A stretch of DNA of 41,156 nucleotides from WJKQ01 sp043810515 (GTDB lineage: Bacteria; Patescibacteriota; Gracilibacteria; UBA1369; LOWO2-01-FULL-3): positions 1-41,156 of the forward strand of contig JBDRNZ010000017.1 of assembly GCA_043810515.1 (NCBI GenBank), in the 5' to 3' direction. Every line of letters begins with the position of its first letter. Position 1 is the stretch's first letter. Position numbers and translations under genes: made by a program. This document shows positions 24,337 through 33,181 of this stretch, piece by piece. The notes under the pieces are model-generated. The model did no database searches. It was given only the letters and a program-made list of their open reading frames with translations, and was not told the DNA's origin.

Positions 24337-24375
24337 GGTTTTCCCAAAGTTTTGAGAAAAAACGGGGAAATGTCT

Positions 24376-24403
24376 TTGACAAATTTTTCATTAATTTTAT
24401 ATT
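24376..24403 (+). promoter_or_regulatory. Promoter for second TrmB-like regulator
   Basis: TTGACA at 24376-24381, 16-bp spacer, TATATT at 24398-24403. Transcription would begin near 24410, which rules out the ATG at 24405 and favours 24441. Confidence 0.6.
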
Positions 24404-24440
24404 TTTGAGTTCCTTTTTATTTTTTTTAAAATTTGGGCCT

Positions 24441-25217
24441 ATGTATATGTTTGAGGAAAAACTGCAGGAAATAGGTTTTAACGGAAGTGAATCCAGGGTT
24501 TATATGGAACTTTTGCGAATAGGTCCCCAGGCTGTAAGTATAATTTCGATGAGGCTTAATATGAACAGAACAACGACGTACTCGGTTTTGAAGTCGCTTG
24601 AGCATAAAGGAGTCGTGGCTTCATATAAGAACGGAAATATGAAGTATTTTGCCGCCAACGATCCCAATTCTCTTATAGGTTATATCGATATGCAATGCAG
24701 GACTTTTGATTATCATCGTTCGGAGCTTTTAAGTGAGATTCCGCGCTTTCGTGATACTTTTAAGGGGTATGCTATCAAAAAGCCTGTTGTGAGTTATTTT
24801 GAGGGGGTTGAAGGCGTGAAGCGCGTTATGAATGATGTCGTTGACGACGGGAGCAGGCTCAGGTGCTGTATCTCGTTTCATAAGTGGCTTGAGTCGGGGT
24901 TGCGGGATTTTTTGAATGATTTTAAGAAGTGTTTTTTTGGGCGCAGGGCACGTTTTAGCGCGATAGTTCCGGACATTACGGAGGCGCGGACGTTTTTTGA
25001 AGGGTTTGAGAATATTCTTTATGTCCCTGCTAAGGATTTTTCTGCGATTTTTGAGAATGGAATGAATATTTCTGAAGACAAGGTTTCCATAGTTCATCTG
25101 GACAGTGGCGATGAATATGGTGTTTCTATTCAAAGCAAAGAAATTGCTGGTATGCACAAAGTTATGTTTGATATGGCCTGGAACGGATTTAAGGTTAAAA
25201 TTAATGAAAAGGTCTGA
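24441..25217 (+). CDS. Second TrmB-family transcriptional regulator
   Basis: A 258-residue regulator, start chosen from the promoter and from the helix beginning MYMFEEKLQEIGFNGSES. The winged helix (about 5-75) includes RVYMELLRIGPQAVSIIS and NMNRTTTYSVLKSLE. The segment YFEGVEGVKRVMNDVVDD (about 125) is typical of bacterial TrmB-like effector domains. It is a paralogue of its upstream neighbour at low similarity. The RluD-like gene follows after 12 bases. Confidence 0.78.
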   Translation: MYMFEEKLQEIGFNGSESRVYMELLRIGPQAVSIISMRLNMNRTTTYSVLKSLEHKGVVASYKNGNMKYFAANDPNSLIGYIDMQCRTFDYHRSELLSEIPRFRDTFKGYAIKKPVVSYFEGVEGVKRVMNDVVDDGSRLRCCISFHKWLESGLRDFLNDFKKCFFGRRARFSAIVPDITEARTFFEGFENILYVPAKDFSAIFENGMNISEDKVSIVHLDSGDEYGVSIQSKEIAGMHKVMFDMAWNGFKVKINEKV

Positions 25218-25229
25218 TATCCTTGTGTT

Positions 25230-26168
25230 ATGAATTTTCGCGCTGCTGAAAATCTTGCCGGAATAAGACTTGATAAAGCTGTTGTCATGAAAAACAACGG
25301 ACTTTCACGTTCGAAAATACAGAACATGATAAAAGCCGGCCGTATTACTGTGAACGGAAAGTCTTCAAAAGCAAATTATATTCTTGCGAATGGTGATGCT
25401 GTTTCGATGAAGGAGGTTCCTGCCACAAAAGCTGTTCTTAAAAAAGAAAAATTCGATCTTCCGATTATGATTGAGAAAAAGGATTATTTTGTTATCGATA
25501 AGCCTGCGGGAATTGTTGTCCATCCTGGTGAAAATGGTGAATGGAAGGGAACTCTTGCCAATAGACTGCTCGGGAAGGTTAAGGCGGGAGCGGGAGCCGA
25601 TTCAAGGCCGGGTATTGTTCACAGGCTTGATAAAAATACTTCCGGACTTCTTATAATCGCCAAAACGGCCAAGGGTTATAACTATTTTGTTGAACAGTTC
25701 AAAAAACGTGCCGTGCAAAAAGTCTATCTTGCTTTGGTAAAAGGGGTTTTGAAGCATAAAGAAGGAATTATTGATTCCCCCATTGGTCGGGATCCGCGAA
25801 ATCGCAAGAGAATGGCCATCGTGACCGGCCGTAGAGCTAAAGAAGCCGTAACGCATTTTAAAGTTCTGGATGAATTTCAGGTTGATAAGAAATCTTTCGT
25901 GAGTCTCGTTGAGGTCGAAATAAAAACCGGTCGCACACATCAAATACGCGTGCATATGGCAGCCATAGGTCACGCGGTGATAGGAGACGACACTTATGGA
26001 GTCGGAAGCTTCAATAGAAGGTTTCGCGAGGTATATGGGCTTAAACGGCAGTTTTTACATGCCGGATTTTTGAAGTTTAAAGATCCCGCAACGAAAAAAT
26101 ATGTCGAAGTAAAATCGCATTTGCCTGAGGATCTGGATGCGGTAATTAAAGAGCTTGAGGGGCTTTAG
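25230..26168 (+). CDS. RluA/RluD-family pseudouridine synthase
   Basis: A 312-residue enzyme converting uridine to pseudouridine in rRNA or tRNA. An N-terminal S4 domain (about 10-60: GIRLDKAVV, SRSKIQNMIKAGRITVNG) precedes the catalytic domain with Asp134 in GIVHRLDKNTSGL and the TGRTHQIRVHMA motif. By architecture RluD-like (23S rRNA helix 69) is most likely, but other subfamilies share it. The last 23 bases overlap rplU tail to tail. Confidence 0.92.
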   Translation: MNFRAAENLAGIRLDKAVVMKNNGLSRSKIQNMIKAGRITVNGKSSKANYILANGDAVSMKEVPATKAVLKKEKFDLPIMIEKKDYFVIDKPAGIVVHPGENGEWKGTLANRLLGKVKAGAGADSRPGIVHRLDKNTSGLLIIAKTAKGYNYFVEQFKKRAVQKVYLALVKGVLKHKEGIIDSPIGRDPRNRKRMAIVTGRRAKEAVTHFKVLDEFQVDKKSFVSLVEVEIKTGRTHQIRVHMAAIGHAVIGDDTYGVGSFNRRFREVYGLKRQFLHAGFLKFKDPATKKYVEVKSHLPEDLDAVIKELEGL

Positions 26169-26616
26169 GTGAAGTTTTTTTTGGAGTCTTTTTTACTGCA
26201 GGTTTTTTAACTGTTGCCTTTTTCGCAACGGGTTTTTCGGCTGTTGCCGGTTTTTCTTTAGGTTTCGTTGCCGGTTTTTCGATTTTTTCGGGTTTTTTAC
26301 CGCCTGAAGCTGCAATGTTTGTTATTTCAATGGTTGTCAGTTCCTGTCTGTGTCCTTTTGTGACTTTGTATCTCTTCTTTGCTTTCATTTTGAATATAAT
26401 TACCTTCTTGTCTTTCTTGTGGGATAGAATTTTTGCTGTGACGTATGCACCTTCAATAAAAGGTGTTCCGATTTTTATGTCGGACGCTTCCCCGATCATT
26501 ATAACTTTATCGAAATTTACGGATTTTTCCGCTTCTGTTTCGAGTTTTTCGATGTCGAGAGTTAATCCTTTCTCAACTTTGTACTGTTTTCCGCCTGTTT
26601 CGATTATTGCGAACAT
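26146..26616 (-). CDS. rplU: Ribosomal protein bL21 with long basic tail
   Basis: A 156-residue bL21; the usual length is near 103. Residues 1-104 are the normal fold (MFAIIETGGKQYKVEKG, KRYKVTKGHRQELTTIEI). Residues about 105-156 are a low-complexity Lys/Pro/Ala extension with repeated AxKKPAxKK-like units, likely disordered and RNA-binding. rpmA (bL27), the usual neighbour, is absent from this locus. Order with pth and obgE on the same strand suggests one transcription unit, obgE first. Confidence 0.95.
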   Translation of the reverse strand: MFAIIETGGKQYKVEKGLTLDIEKLETEAEKSVNFDKVIMIGEASDIKIGTPFIEGAYVTAKILSHKKDKKVIIFKMKAKKRYKVTKGHRQELTTIEITNIAASGGKKPEKIEKPATKPKEKPATAEKPVAKKATVKKPAVKKTPKKTSPKAPQAL

Positions 26617-26668
26617 AACTGTTTATTTGAAATTTGCTTACCTACTCTATGGAAAAACGTTTTACAGG

Positions 26669-27226
26669 TCAAGTCAAATTGTTTTTGAGAGCTTCTATGG
26701 CTTCTTCAATGGATGATTTTAGCGGGGAGATCTCTTCATTCGTGAAGTCCGAAAGGACGAAATCCGAGATATCCAGATGTGGTGATGTTGTTTCTCCCCT
26801 GCTTTCTGTTCCGATGCGTATTCTTTTGAAATTTTCTGTTCCGAGCTCCCGAATCACTGATCTCATGCCGTTATGAGTTCCGGCACTCCCTTTTTCCCGT
26901 ATTCTTATATTTCCGAGGGGCAGATCAATATCGTCGTATATTACGATCAGATTGGCGGTTGATTCCTTGAAGAAATTCAAAATATGCGAAATTGCCTGGC
27001 CTGAATTATTCATCAATGTTGTGGGCTTTACCAGCAGAAGGATTTGGTCTTTGTATGGTATTTTTGCCGTCATTGCGTTTAATTTGGAATCCTCTTTCCA
27101 TTTTATTTTTGTATCCGTGTCTTTTTCGACCTGTCTTACAAATTCATCCAAAAACATAAAGCCGCAGTTGTGCCGCGTTTTCGCATATTTCTCGCCTATG
27201 TTTCCAAGTCCAACAATTATTTTCAA
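26669..27226 (-). CDS. pth: Peptidyl-tRNA hydrolase
   Basis: A 185-residue enzyme that frees tRNA from stalled peptides. Seen: IVGLGNIGEKYAKTRHNCG with the catalytic His of RHN, KPTTLMNNSGQAI, and IVIYDDIDLPLGNIRIREKGSAGTHNG broken only by normal variation. It lies between obgE (one base apart) and rplU (52 bases), which implies cotranscription. Confidence 0.96.
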   Translation of the reverse strand: MKIIVGLGNIGEKYAKTRHNCGFMFLDEFVRQVEKDTDTKIKWKEDSKLNAMTAKIPYKDQILLLVKPTTLMNNSGQAISHILNFFKESTANLIVIYDDIDLPLGNIRIREKGSAGTHNGMRSVIRELGTENFKRIRIGTESRGETTSPHLDISDFVLSDFTNEEISPLKSSIEEAIEALKNNLT

Positions 27227-27227
27227 A

Positions 27228-28535
27228 TTATTTTCGATATGGAATAACTCTGTCCTTTATTTTTATTGTATCACCAAATGTTGCTCCATGTTTTTCGATT
27301 GCTTTTTTGATTCCGGTTTTTTCCATGTAGCGATATATTCTCTCAAGTCCTTCAGGATTTTTAGTGTCTGTCATTATCACGAGCTGTTCCAGTCTTTTTC
27401 CTGTGATGCGGAAAATTTTGCGGTCGGGTTTTTTTATGATTTTTTCTATTTCAAATGTGGGATTTTCGAGATGAGGTTTAAGTATAGGAATTTCGATCTT
27501 TTTTTGAGGTTTTGATGCCTGTTTTTTCTTTATTTCAATGAGTTTTCTGGAAATTTCGAAAAGAAGTGGGGGCAGCTCTTTGTGTGCTACGGCCGATATT
27601 GCGAATAATTTCCTTTTTTTTGTGAAACGTTTAAGTTCTGCGATTTTTTCTTTGAGTTCGGCCTTTTTTATTATGTCAATTTTGTTTATAACTACGATCT
27701 GTTCCGTTTTCGCGAGAGATTTGTCGAATGCTTTGAGTTCTTTGTTAACAGTTTCATAATCACCGGTCAGATCGTCCATTGATCCGTCAAGGATGTGAAC
27801 AAGAAGTTTTGTTCTGGAAATGTGTTTCAAAAACCGATGACCGAGTCCACGACCTTTGCTCGCGCCCTCAATCAGACCGGGGATATCTGCGACTACGAAA
27901 GAATCATTTGCGGAGCCGCCGAATCCTGCCATATTCACAACTCCGAGGTTTGGAATCAGTGTCGTGAAATGATATGCCGCGATTTTTGGTTTAGCGTTGC
28001 TTATGACCGATATTAATGTGGATTTTCCGGCTGACGGAAGGCCGATAATTCCAACGTCCGCAACGAGTTTGAGTTCCAGAAGAATTTCTTTTTCCTCGCC
28101 TGGTTCTCCTGTTTCAGCGAGTTTTGGAGCCTGATGTGTTGAAGATACGAATCTTGTGTTTCCCATGCCGCCTTTTCCTCCTTTTGCTATTATGAGCTGC
28201 TGTTCAGCACTGCTCAAATCGGCAAATGTGTGGGATTTGTCGGTGTTAAAAATTATCGTGCCCTGCGGGACCTCGATAATCAGGTCTTCTGCGTTTTTTC
28301 CGTGCATTTTTTTGCTTCTTCCGGCGACTCCTTCTTCTGCCTTGTATGTTTTTCTGCCTGCCAGATGGCTAAGGGTATTTAGATGCGTATTGACCCTTAT
28401 GATTATGTCTCCGCCAATTCCTCCGTCTCCGCCATCCGGGCCTCCTCTGGGTACAAATTTTTCGCGTCTGAAGCTTACGCAGCCGTTTCCGCCTTTTCCA
28501 GCGATTACCTTAATTTTTAATTCATCACAAAACAT
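27228..28535 (-). CDS. obgE: GTPase ObgE/CgtA
   Basis: A 435-residue GTPase of ribosome assembly and stress signalling. The Gly-rich Obg fold (about 1-155) starts MFCDELKIKVIAGKGGNGC; G1 is IIGLPSAGKSTLIS, G3 is DIPGLIEGA, G4 is NKID; the OCT domain (about 355-435) follows. I chose 28535, not 28550, because a TATACT -10 (28547-28542, minus strand) lies six bases upstream of it, so the earlier ATG would not be transcribed. Confidence 0.96.
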   Translation of the reverse strand: MFCDELKIKVIAGKGGNGCVSFRREKFVPRGGPDGGDGGIGGDIIIRVNTHLNTLSHLAGRKTYKAEEGVAGRSKKMHGKNAEDLIIEVPQGTIIFNTDKSHTFADLSSAEQQLIIAKGGKGGMGNTRFVSSTHQAPKLAETGEPGEEKEILLELKLVADVGIIGLPSAGKSTLISVISNAKPKIAAYHFTTLIPNLGVVNMAGFGGSANDSFVVADIPGLIEGASKGRGLGHRFLKHISRTKLLVHILDGSMDDLTGDYETVNKELKAFDKSLAKTEQIVVINKIDIIKKAELKEKIAELKRFTKKRKLFAISAVAHKELPPLLFEISRKLIEIKKKQASKPQKKIEIPILKPHLENPTFEIEKIIKKPDRKIFRITGKRLEQLVIMTDTKNPEGLERIYRYMEKTGIKKAIEKHGATFGDTIKIKDRVIPYRK

Positions 28536-28541
28536 AACGCC

Positions 28542-28547
28542 AGTATA
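28542..28547 (-). promoter_or_regulatory. -10 box of leaderless obgE transcript
   Basis: TATACT on the minus strand, six bases before the obgE ATG at 28535. The expected start point falls on the start codon. The -35 is weak (TCTCAA near 28565-28570). Confidence 0.5.
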
Positions 28548-28607
28548 CAAGATCTTTTAATTATTGAGAAAGTTTGTTAATTTCTTTTCGTACTTTAGTA
28601 CTTTTTG

Positions 28608-28693
28608 CCCAGGTGGCGGAACTGGTAGACGCGCGGGACTCAAAATCCCGTCTTAGCAATAGGGTGAGGGTTCAAGTCCCTCCCTGGGCACCA
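28608..28693 (+). tRNA. tRNA-Leu (anticodon CAA)
   Basis: An 86-base class II tRNA. Acceptor GCCCAGG pairs with CCTGGGC, the anticodon stem CGGGA/TCCCG encloses the loop CTCAAAA with CAA at 28641-28643, there is a long variable arm, and GAGGG-TTCAAGT-CCCTC forms the T arm. CCA is encoded. It reads UUG codons. dedA starts 15 bases downstream and is probably cotranscribed. Confidence 0.97.
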
Positions 28694-28708
28694 AAAAATT
28701 TATAGATT

Positions 28709-29344
28709 ATGGTAGACGCGTTGCTGGGAATTACAGGTGGACTGGGATATCTGGGTGTGTTCTTGCTGATGGTTGTGGAGAGTTCTTTTGTGCCTTTTCC
28801 TTCTGAAATTGTGATCCCGCCAGCCGCGTATCTGGCTTTTGGAGGTGAAATGAATGTGTATCTGGTTGTTGTTTTTGGGGTTTTTGGAAGCATGGTCGGG
28901 GCGTGTATCAATTATTTTCTGGCGAGATGGCTTGGCAGGCCTCTGATTTATGCTCTGGCCGAACGAAAATGGGCGAAATTTTTTCTTGTGAGTCCGGGAA
29001 AAGTGGAAAAATCCGAGGAGTATTTTTTGAAATATGGAGGGTTGTCGACTTTTCTTGGAAGGCTTGTGCCGGCCGTAAGGCAATTAATTTCTTTGCCGGC
29101 AGGATTTGTGAAAATGAATTTTTTGAGGTTTTTGTTTTTTACTTTTCTGGGCGCTGGGCTTTGGGTTTCAGTGCTGGCTATTCTTGGATATTATTTTGGT
29201 GCGAATGAGGAGATTTTAAAAGCTAATGCGCTTTTGGCGAGCATTGTGCTGGTTGTTGTCGTCCTTTTGGCTGTTGTTGGGATTTATTTGTGGAGAAGGA
29301 AAAGAAGAGGGTTACTTAAGAAAGTGGAGGATATAATTTCATAA
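28709..29344 (+). CDS. DedA-family membrane protein
   Basis: A 211-residue polytopic protein. Seen: the opening YLGVFLLMVVESSFVPFPSE, then FGVFGSMVGACINYFLARWLG and FLGRLVPAVRQLISLPAGF, the R-x3-R type segment of DedA/VTT proteins. DedA proteins flip phospholipid carriers such as undecaprenyl phosphate and support the proton motive force. The start is 15 bases after tRNA-Leu. The last 29 bases overlap pabC on the other strand. Confidence 0.92.
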   Translation: MVDALLGITGGLGYLGVFLLMVVESSFVPFPSEIVIPPAAYLAFGGEMNVYLVVVFGVFGSMVGACINYFLARWLGRPLIYALAERKWAKFFLVSPGKVEKSEEYFLKYGGLSTFLGRLVPAVRQLISLPAGFVKMNFLRFLFFTFLGAGLWVSVLAILGYYFGANEEILKANALLASIVLVVVVLLAVVGIYLWRRKRRGLLKKVEDIIS

Positions 29345-30085
29345 GTCTGGCTGTTTTTTTCCCGACGATACCGTTGTTGATTTTCGTGTTGTTGATTTTT
29401 GTGATCGGAACGATGCCTTTTGTCGTCTGGGTGAGGAATATTTCCTGTTTTTCGAGAAGAGACAGGAGCGAGATAGTTTTAAATTTCGTTTTGAAAGGCG
29501 AAATTTCCATCACGGTTTCGGCGGTTATGCCTTTTAATACTTTGTCTTTACGAGTGCAGAGAGTTTCGTTCTCAAACCAGAAAATATTTGAATAAGCGCC
29601 TTCGTATATGGAGGATTTTTCGTCTATGAGAATGGCTTCATAAAATCCTTCTTTTTCGGCTGCTTCATGGCTCAAATATGAACTCAAATAAGATAAGGTT
29701 TTTGCCTGTGGAATGGGGCGGAGGAGCTTTACCGTTTTGCAGGTTACGCCTTTGTAAACTTGCGGAGTTTCGCGAAGTGGTGTCGATATTATTATCAAAG
29801 TGTCTTTTGTTGCGATGATTTTGATTTTTTGAAGGGCGTGGCGTGATGCTTTTGCTGTTTTTTCCAGTTGTTGCATGATTTGAAGTTTTGGGTATCTGAT
29901 TTTCAGATCAAGGCTTTTGGCGGAATTGAAGAGTCTGTCGATGTGTTCCTTCGATTTGAAGATTTTTTGTTATTATAAGTTCTCAAGGTTTCAAAAACTC
30001 CATATCCGAACATAAAAGCTTCCGATAATACTGGTATTTTTGCGTCTTTGGGAGCTACTAATTTGTTGTTTATAAGTATTTTCAT
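29316..30085 (-). CDS. pabC: Aminodeoxychorismate lyase, interrupted by one frameshift
   Basis: Class IV PLP enzyme making p-aminobenzoate from aminodeoxychorismate. Frame one (from 30085) gives MKILINNKLVAPKDAKIP and MFGYGVFETLRTYNN. After an A6 run at 29963-29968 the matching sequence continues in the -1 frame (KIFKSKEHIDRLFNSAK, then KLQIMQQLEKTAKASRHA). The latter half has the PLP-lysine region PQAKTLSYLSSYL and IYEGAYSNIFWF. One extra A would restore an intact protein of about 256 residues. It may be a sequencing error, a recent mutation, or slippage on the A-run. The start overlaps pabB by ATGA. Confidence 0.85.
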
Positions 30086-31287
30086 AAGATCTTATTGAAG
30101 GATGTAGCTTTCGACAGGGTTTCTTCGTATTCCGCTTTATTTTTCGAATCAATTACTATTCCTCCGCCGACCTGCAGATAGAGTTTATCATCTTTTTTTA
30201 TTACTGTGCGGATCGCTATGCTGAAGTCCATGTTTTGATCCGGATCTATGCATCCTATTATTCCCGTATATATGCCGCGGGAGACAGGTTCCAGTTCATC
30301 AATAATTTCCATGGCGCGTTTTTTCGGGCAGCCCGTTATTGATCCGCCCGGCAGCATTGAGAGCATGGCGTGGATCGGGGAAATATTTTGGAAAATTTCT
30401 CCTGTTATTTTGCTGTATGTGTGCCAAACCGTTTTGCAGGCGCTTATGAGCCTTTGTCCTTCGACTTTTACGGATCCGGGGTGGCAGATTTTCCCAAGAT
30501 CATTTCTGAGCAGATCCGTGATCATATTGAGTTCAGCGGCTTCTTTTTCACTGTTCATTAGCTCAGTCTTTAATTTTTTGTCTTTGTATACGTTTTTTCC
30601 GCGCGGACGTGTGCCTTTTACGGGGCATGTTTCTATTTTTCGGTTTGTGACTTTTATGAATCTTTCCGGTGACGCGCTTAAAACTTCAAAACCGTCCCCT
30701 TCAATGTACGCGAGAAAATCGACAGGGTTTGTTTTCAGTATTCTCAAAAATAATTCTCTTGGAGGGAGAGTGGTTTTCGCCTGCAGGCAATGCGTGAGAT
30801 TTATCTGATATATATCCCCTTCTTTGATGTGGTGTTTTATTTTTTTGTAGGCTTTGTCGTATGCCGACTGTGTCATTGACGATTTCCAGGGCGACACTTT
30901 TGGTTTCCAGTCGTATGGTATTTTTTTACGGATGTCAGTTTTGCAATTGAAGGTTTTCCATTTATCGAAAGCCAAAAAGTAAATATCTGGAAGGTTGAGG
31001 GAAGGCTTTTTTGCTGTTTTTATTTCGTGAAGGTTTATTCCGAGATCGTATGAAATGTAACCTATGATTTTTCTGCCGTGAGCTGTGTTTTTTTGGATGA
31101 ATTTTTCGAGTTGAGTGCGGAAACCGGAGTTTGAACTCGATGATTTATAGATGAATTTGTCTGCGGGATTGTAAGCTATCAAGGTTTTAAAGCCGTTGTT
31201 CGTTTTTCCACACATAAAGCAGATGTTTTTCTCCTTTGAAGTGAGATTTTTGAAATAATCTATCGGATGTATGGCTTTATGCTGCAT
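30082..31287 (-). CDS. pabB: Aminodeoxychorismate synthase component I
   Basis: A 401-residue chorismate-binding enzyme that aminates chorismate with ammonia from PabA. The discriminating motif is CPVKGTRPRG, where the Lys is the nucleophile of ADC synthases; anthranilate synthase has PIAGT. Also seen: DIYQINLTHCLQA, LSASPERFI, ELNMITDLLRNDLG and PGGSITGCPKKRAMEIIDEL, with Cys in place of the common Ala of TGAPK. It overlaps pabA by 11 bases and pabC by 4. Confidence 0.95.
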   Translation of the reverse strand: MQHKAIHPIDYFKNLTSKEKNICFMCGKTNNGFKTLIAYNPADKFIYKSSSSNSGFRTQLEKFIQKNTAHGRKIIGYISYDLGINLHEIKTAKKPSLNLPDIYFLAFDKWKTFNCKTDIRKKIPYDWKPKVSPWKSSMTQSAYDKAYKKIKHHIKEGDIYQINLTHCLQAKTTLPPRELFLRILKTNPVDFLAYIEGDGFEVLSASPERFIKVTNRKIETCPVKGTRPRGKNVYKDKKLKTELMNSEKEAAELNMITDLLRNDLGKICHPGSVKVEGQRLISACKTVWHTYSKITGEIFQNISPIHAMLSMLPGGSITGCPKKRAMEIIDELEPVSRGIYTGIIGCIDPDQNMDFSIAIRTVIKKDDKLYLQVGGGIVIDSKNKAEYEETLSKATSFNKIL

Positions 31288-31837
31288 AAAGGAAATTTTT
31301 CATAAGTTTGTTGCCTTCTTTTGTCATAAAAGATTCCGGGTGGAATTGTATTCCAAACAGCGGGTATTTGTTGTGGCGTATTGCCATTATTTCATCAATT
31401 TCGTCCCAGGCGGTCAAGGTAAAGTCTTTTGGAACCTTGTCTATTACCAGAGAATGATAACGGGCGGCCGTGAAAGGACTTCTTAGGTTTTTGAAAAGCG
31501 TGTCTGCGTTGTGATAAATCTTTGACGTTTTTCCGTGACGAATTTCTTTGGCGTGAATTACTCTTGAACCAAAAATTTGTCCAATGCATTGATGGCCTAA
31601 ACACACTCCCAGAATCGGAATTTGCGAATAAAACTTTTGTACAACTTGCATGGAAATTCCTGCGTTTTCGGGTCGGCCCGGACCGGGGGAAATTATTATT
31701 TTTGAAGGTTTGAGTTTTGAGATTCCGTCTATCGCGACTTTATCATGCTCAAAAACCTTTGTTCGGCATCCAAGTGATTCTATCTGCTGATATAGGTTGT
31801 ATGTGAATGAATCGTAATTATCGATTATCAGTATCAT
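31277..31837 (-). CDS. pabA: Aminodeoxychorismate synthase glutamine amidotransferase
   Basis: A 186-residue class I glutaminase that feeds ammonia to PabB. Seen: IDNYDSFTYNLYQ, ISPGPGRPENAG, nucleophile Cys in LGVCLGHQCIGQIFG, and the His-Glu pair in GIQFHPESFMT. TrpG is similar, but the neighbouring PabB (Lys motif) and folate genes decide the role. Confidence 0.94.
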   Translation of the reverse strand: MILIIDNYDSFTYNLYQQIESLGCRTKVFEHDKVAIDGISKLKPSKIIISPGPGRPENAGISMQVVQKFYSQIPILGVCLGHQCIGQIFGSRVIHAKEIRHGKTSKIYHNADTLFKNLRSPFTAARYHSLVIDKVPKDFTLTAWDEIDEIMAIRHNKYPLFGIQFHPESFMTKEGNKLMKNFLYAA

Positions 31838-32385
31838 CCGATAAGTCTTAAAAATTCACTGCGTGTTTTTGCGTTATTTTTGAAAAGTCCGCGAAATGAT
31901 GAGGTTGTCATTACTGTGTTTTGTTTTTCAACTCCCCTTGCCATCATGCACAGATGTTTTGCCTCGATTACGACTCCGACCCCGCGTGGTTTTATGATTT
32001 TGTTTAGAGTATCTGCAATCTGAACGGTGAGGCGTTCCTGATTCTGCAGTCTTCTTGAAAATATTTCTGCGATTCGGGGAAGTTTTGATATTCCCACTAT
32101 TCTTTTTTCCGGAATGTAGCCGATATGTATTTTTCCAAAAAACGGTTGCATGTGATGCTCGCATGTGGAATAAAAGTCGATGTCTTTGCAGATGATCATT
32201 TCATCATAGTTTTCCACATCGAATTCGGTTATAACTTTTGCCGGATCTTTTTCGTATCCGCCAAAAAGTTTTTCGAATGCTTTCGCCATGCGGCGTGGTG
32301 TTTCTTTCAGGCCTTCCCTTTCAGGATCCTCCCCTATTTCGATTATGAGTTCTTTTGCAAGTTTTTCAAGTTTTTTTTGATCCAC
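31834..32385 (-). CDS. folE: GTP cyclohydrolase I
   Basis: A 183-residue enzyme opening the pterin pathway by converting GTP to dihydroneopterin triphosphate. Zinc ligands are visible in STCEHHMQPFFGK and AKHLCMMARGV; HIGYIPEKRIVGISKLPRI and QERLTVQIAD are conserved. It overlaps pabA by ATGA and folK by 20 bases. Confidence 0.97.
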   Translation of the reverse strand: MDQKKLEKLAKELIIEIGEDPEREGLKETPRRMAKAFEKLFGGYEKDPAKVITEFDVENYDEMIICKDIDFYSTCEHHMQPFFGKIHIGYIPEKRIVGISKLPRIAEIFSRRLQNQERLTVQIADTLNKIIKPRGVGVVIEAKHLCMMARGVEKQNTVMTTSSFRGLFKNNAKTRSEFLRLIG

Positions 32386-32842
32386 TGTGTTCTTTTAAGA
32401 GTGTTTTTATCGTTTTTTCGAGTTTTGGATGAATTTTTCCTGGTGATATTTCGTATAGAGGCTTCAGCGTAAAATCTCTTTCGTGCAGGCGTGGGTGAGG
32501 GATTTTCAGATTTTTTTCTGCGACTATTTCTTTTCCGTAGAAGAGAATGTCGAGATCTATTATCCGCGGGCCGTTTTTTACCGTTTTTGTTCTTCCCATC
32601 TTTTTTTCCGTTTCTTTCAGTTTTTTGAGCAGATTTTGCGGGGAGAGGGAAGTTTTTATTTTTATAACCATGTTTAAGAACGGCCGTTGTTTCTTATACC
32701 CCACGGGAGGGGTTTCGTAAACCGATGATTTTTTAGTGATCTTTGCGAATATGGAAATTTCTTTTAGCGCGTGTGCAAGGTTTTCCTTGCGATTTCCGAG
32801 ATTTGTTCCCAGTCCTATAAATGAATTTTTATTCGCCTTCAT
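32366..32842 (-). CDS. folK: HPPK, 6-hydroxymethyl-dihydropterin pyrophosphokinase
   Basis: A 158-residue kinase. Seen: FIGLGTNLGNRKENL, VYETPPVGYKKQRPFLNMV, the metal-binding GPRIIDLDILFYG and HPRLHERDFTLKPL. It supplies the activated pterin for FolP. It overlaps the PTPS gene by 14 bases. Confidence 0.97.
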   Translation of the reverse strand: MKANKNSFIGLGTNLGNRKENLAHALKEISIFAKITKKSSVYETPPVGYKKQRPFLNMVIKIKTSLSPQNLLKKLKETEKKMGRTKTVKNGPRIIDLDILFYGKEIVAEKNLKIPHPRLHERDFTLKPLYEISPGKIHPKLEKTIKTLLKEHSGSKKT

Positions 32843-33179
32843 ATTCGCAATAATAATCTTCTGTTTCGTACAGAATTGTTTTTGCCAGCGGCAGTTTGTC
32901 TTTCAGATTTTCCCAGATCCAAACAGATATGCGTTCGGCCGAGGGATTTTCCATAATATCATTGAGATGAGCATGGTCAAGACGATCGATGACGGCTTTA
33001 TTCACAATTTCTTTTATTTTTTTAAAATCCATAACCATGTCGTCATCTTTTATATCGTCTTTTATGATAATTATGAGTTTGTAGTTGTGGCCATGCAGAT
33101 TTTCGCATTTTCCGTGATATTTTGTGAGGAAATGCGATGCAGCAAACTGAAATGTTGTTCCGAGCGAAAGGGAGGGCAT
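32829..33179 (-). CDS. 6-pyruvoyl-tetrahydropterin synthase family (QueD/PTPS-III-like)
   Basis: A 116-residue COG0720 protein. Zinc ligands His16, His29 and His31 are present (ASHFL, LHGHNY), with Asp68-His69 in LDHAHLND and Glu105. The position before HGH reads Cys25-Glu26 (KCENLHGH). QueD and PTPS rely on the Cys; PTPS-III proteins, which replace dihydroneopterin aldolase (FolB), use Glu. Having both, inside a folate operon without folB, suggests it provides 6-hydroxymethyl-dihydropterin. A plain QueD for queuosine is the alternative, but no other que gene is nearby. Confidence 0.8.
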   Translation of the reverse strand: MPSLSLGTTFQFAASHFLTKYHGKCENLHGHNYKLIIIIKDDIKDDDMVMDFKKIKEIVNKAVIDRLDHAHLNDIMENPSAERISVWIWENLKDKLPLAKTILYETEDYYCEYEGE

Positions 33180-33181
33180 TT

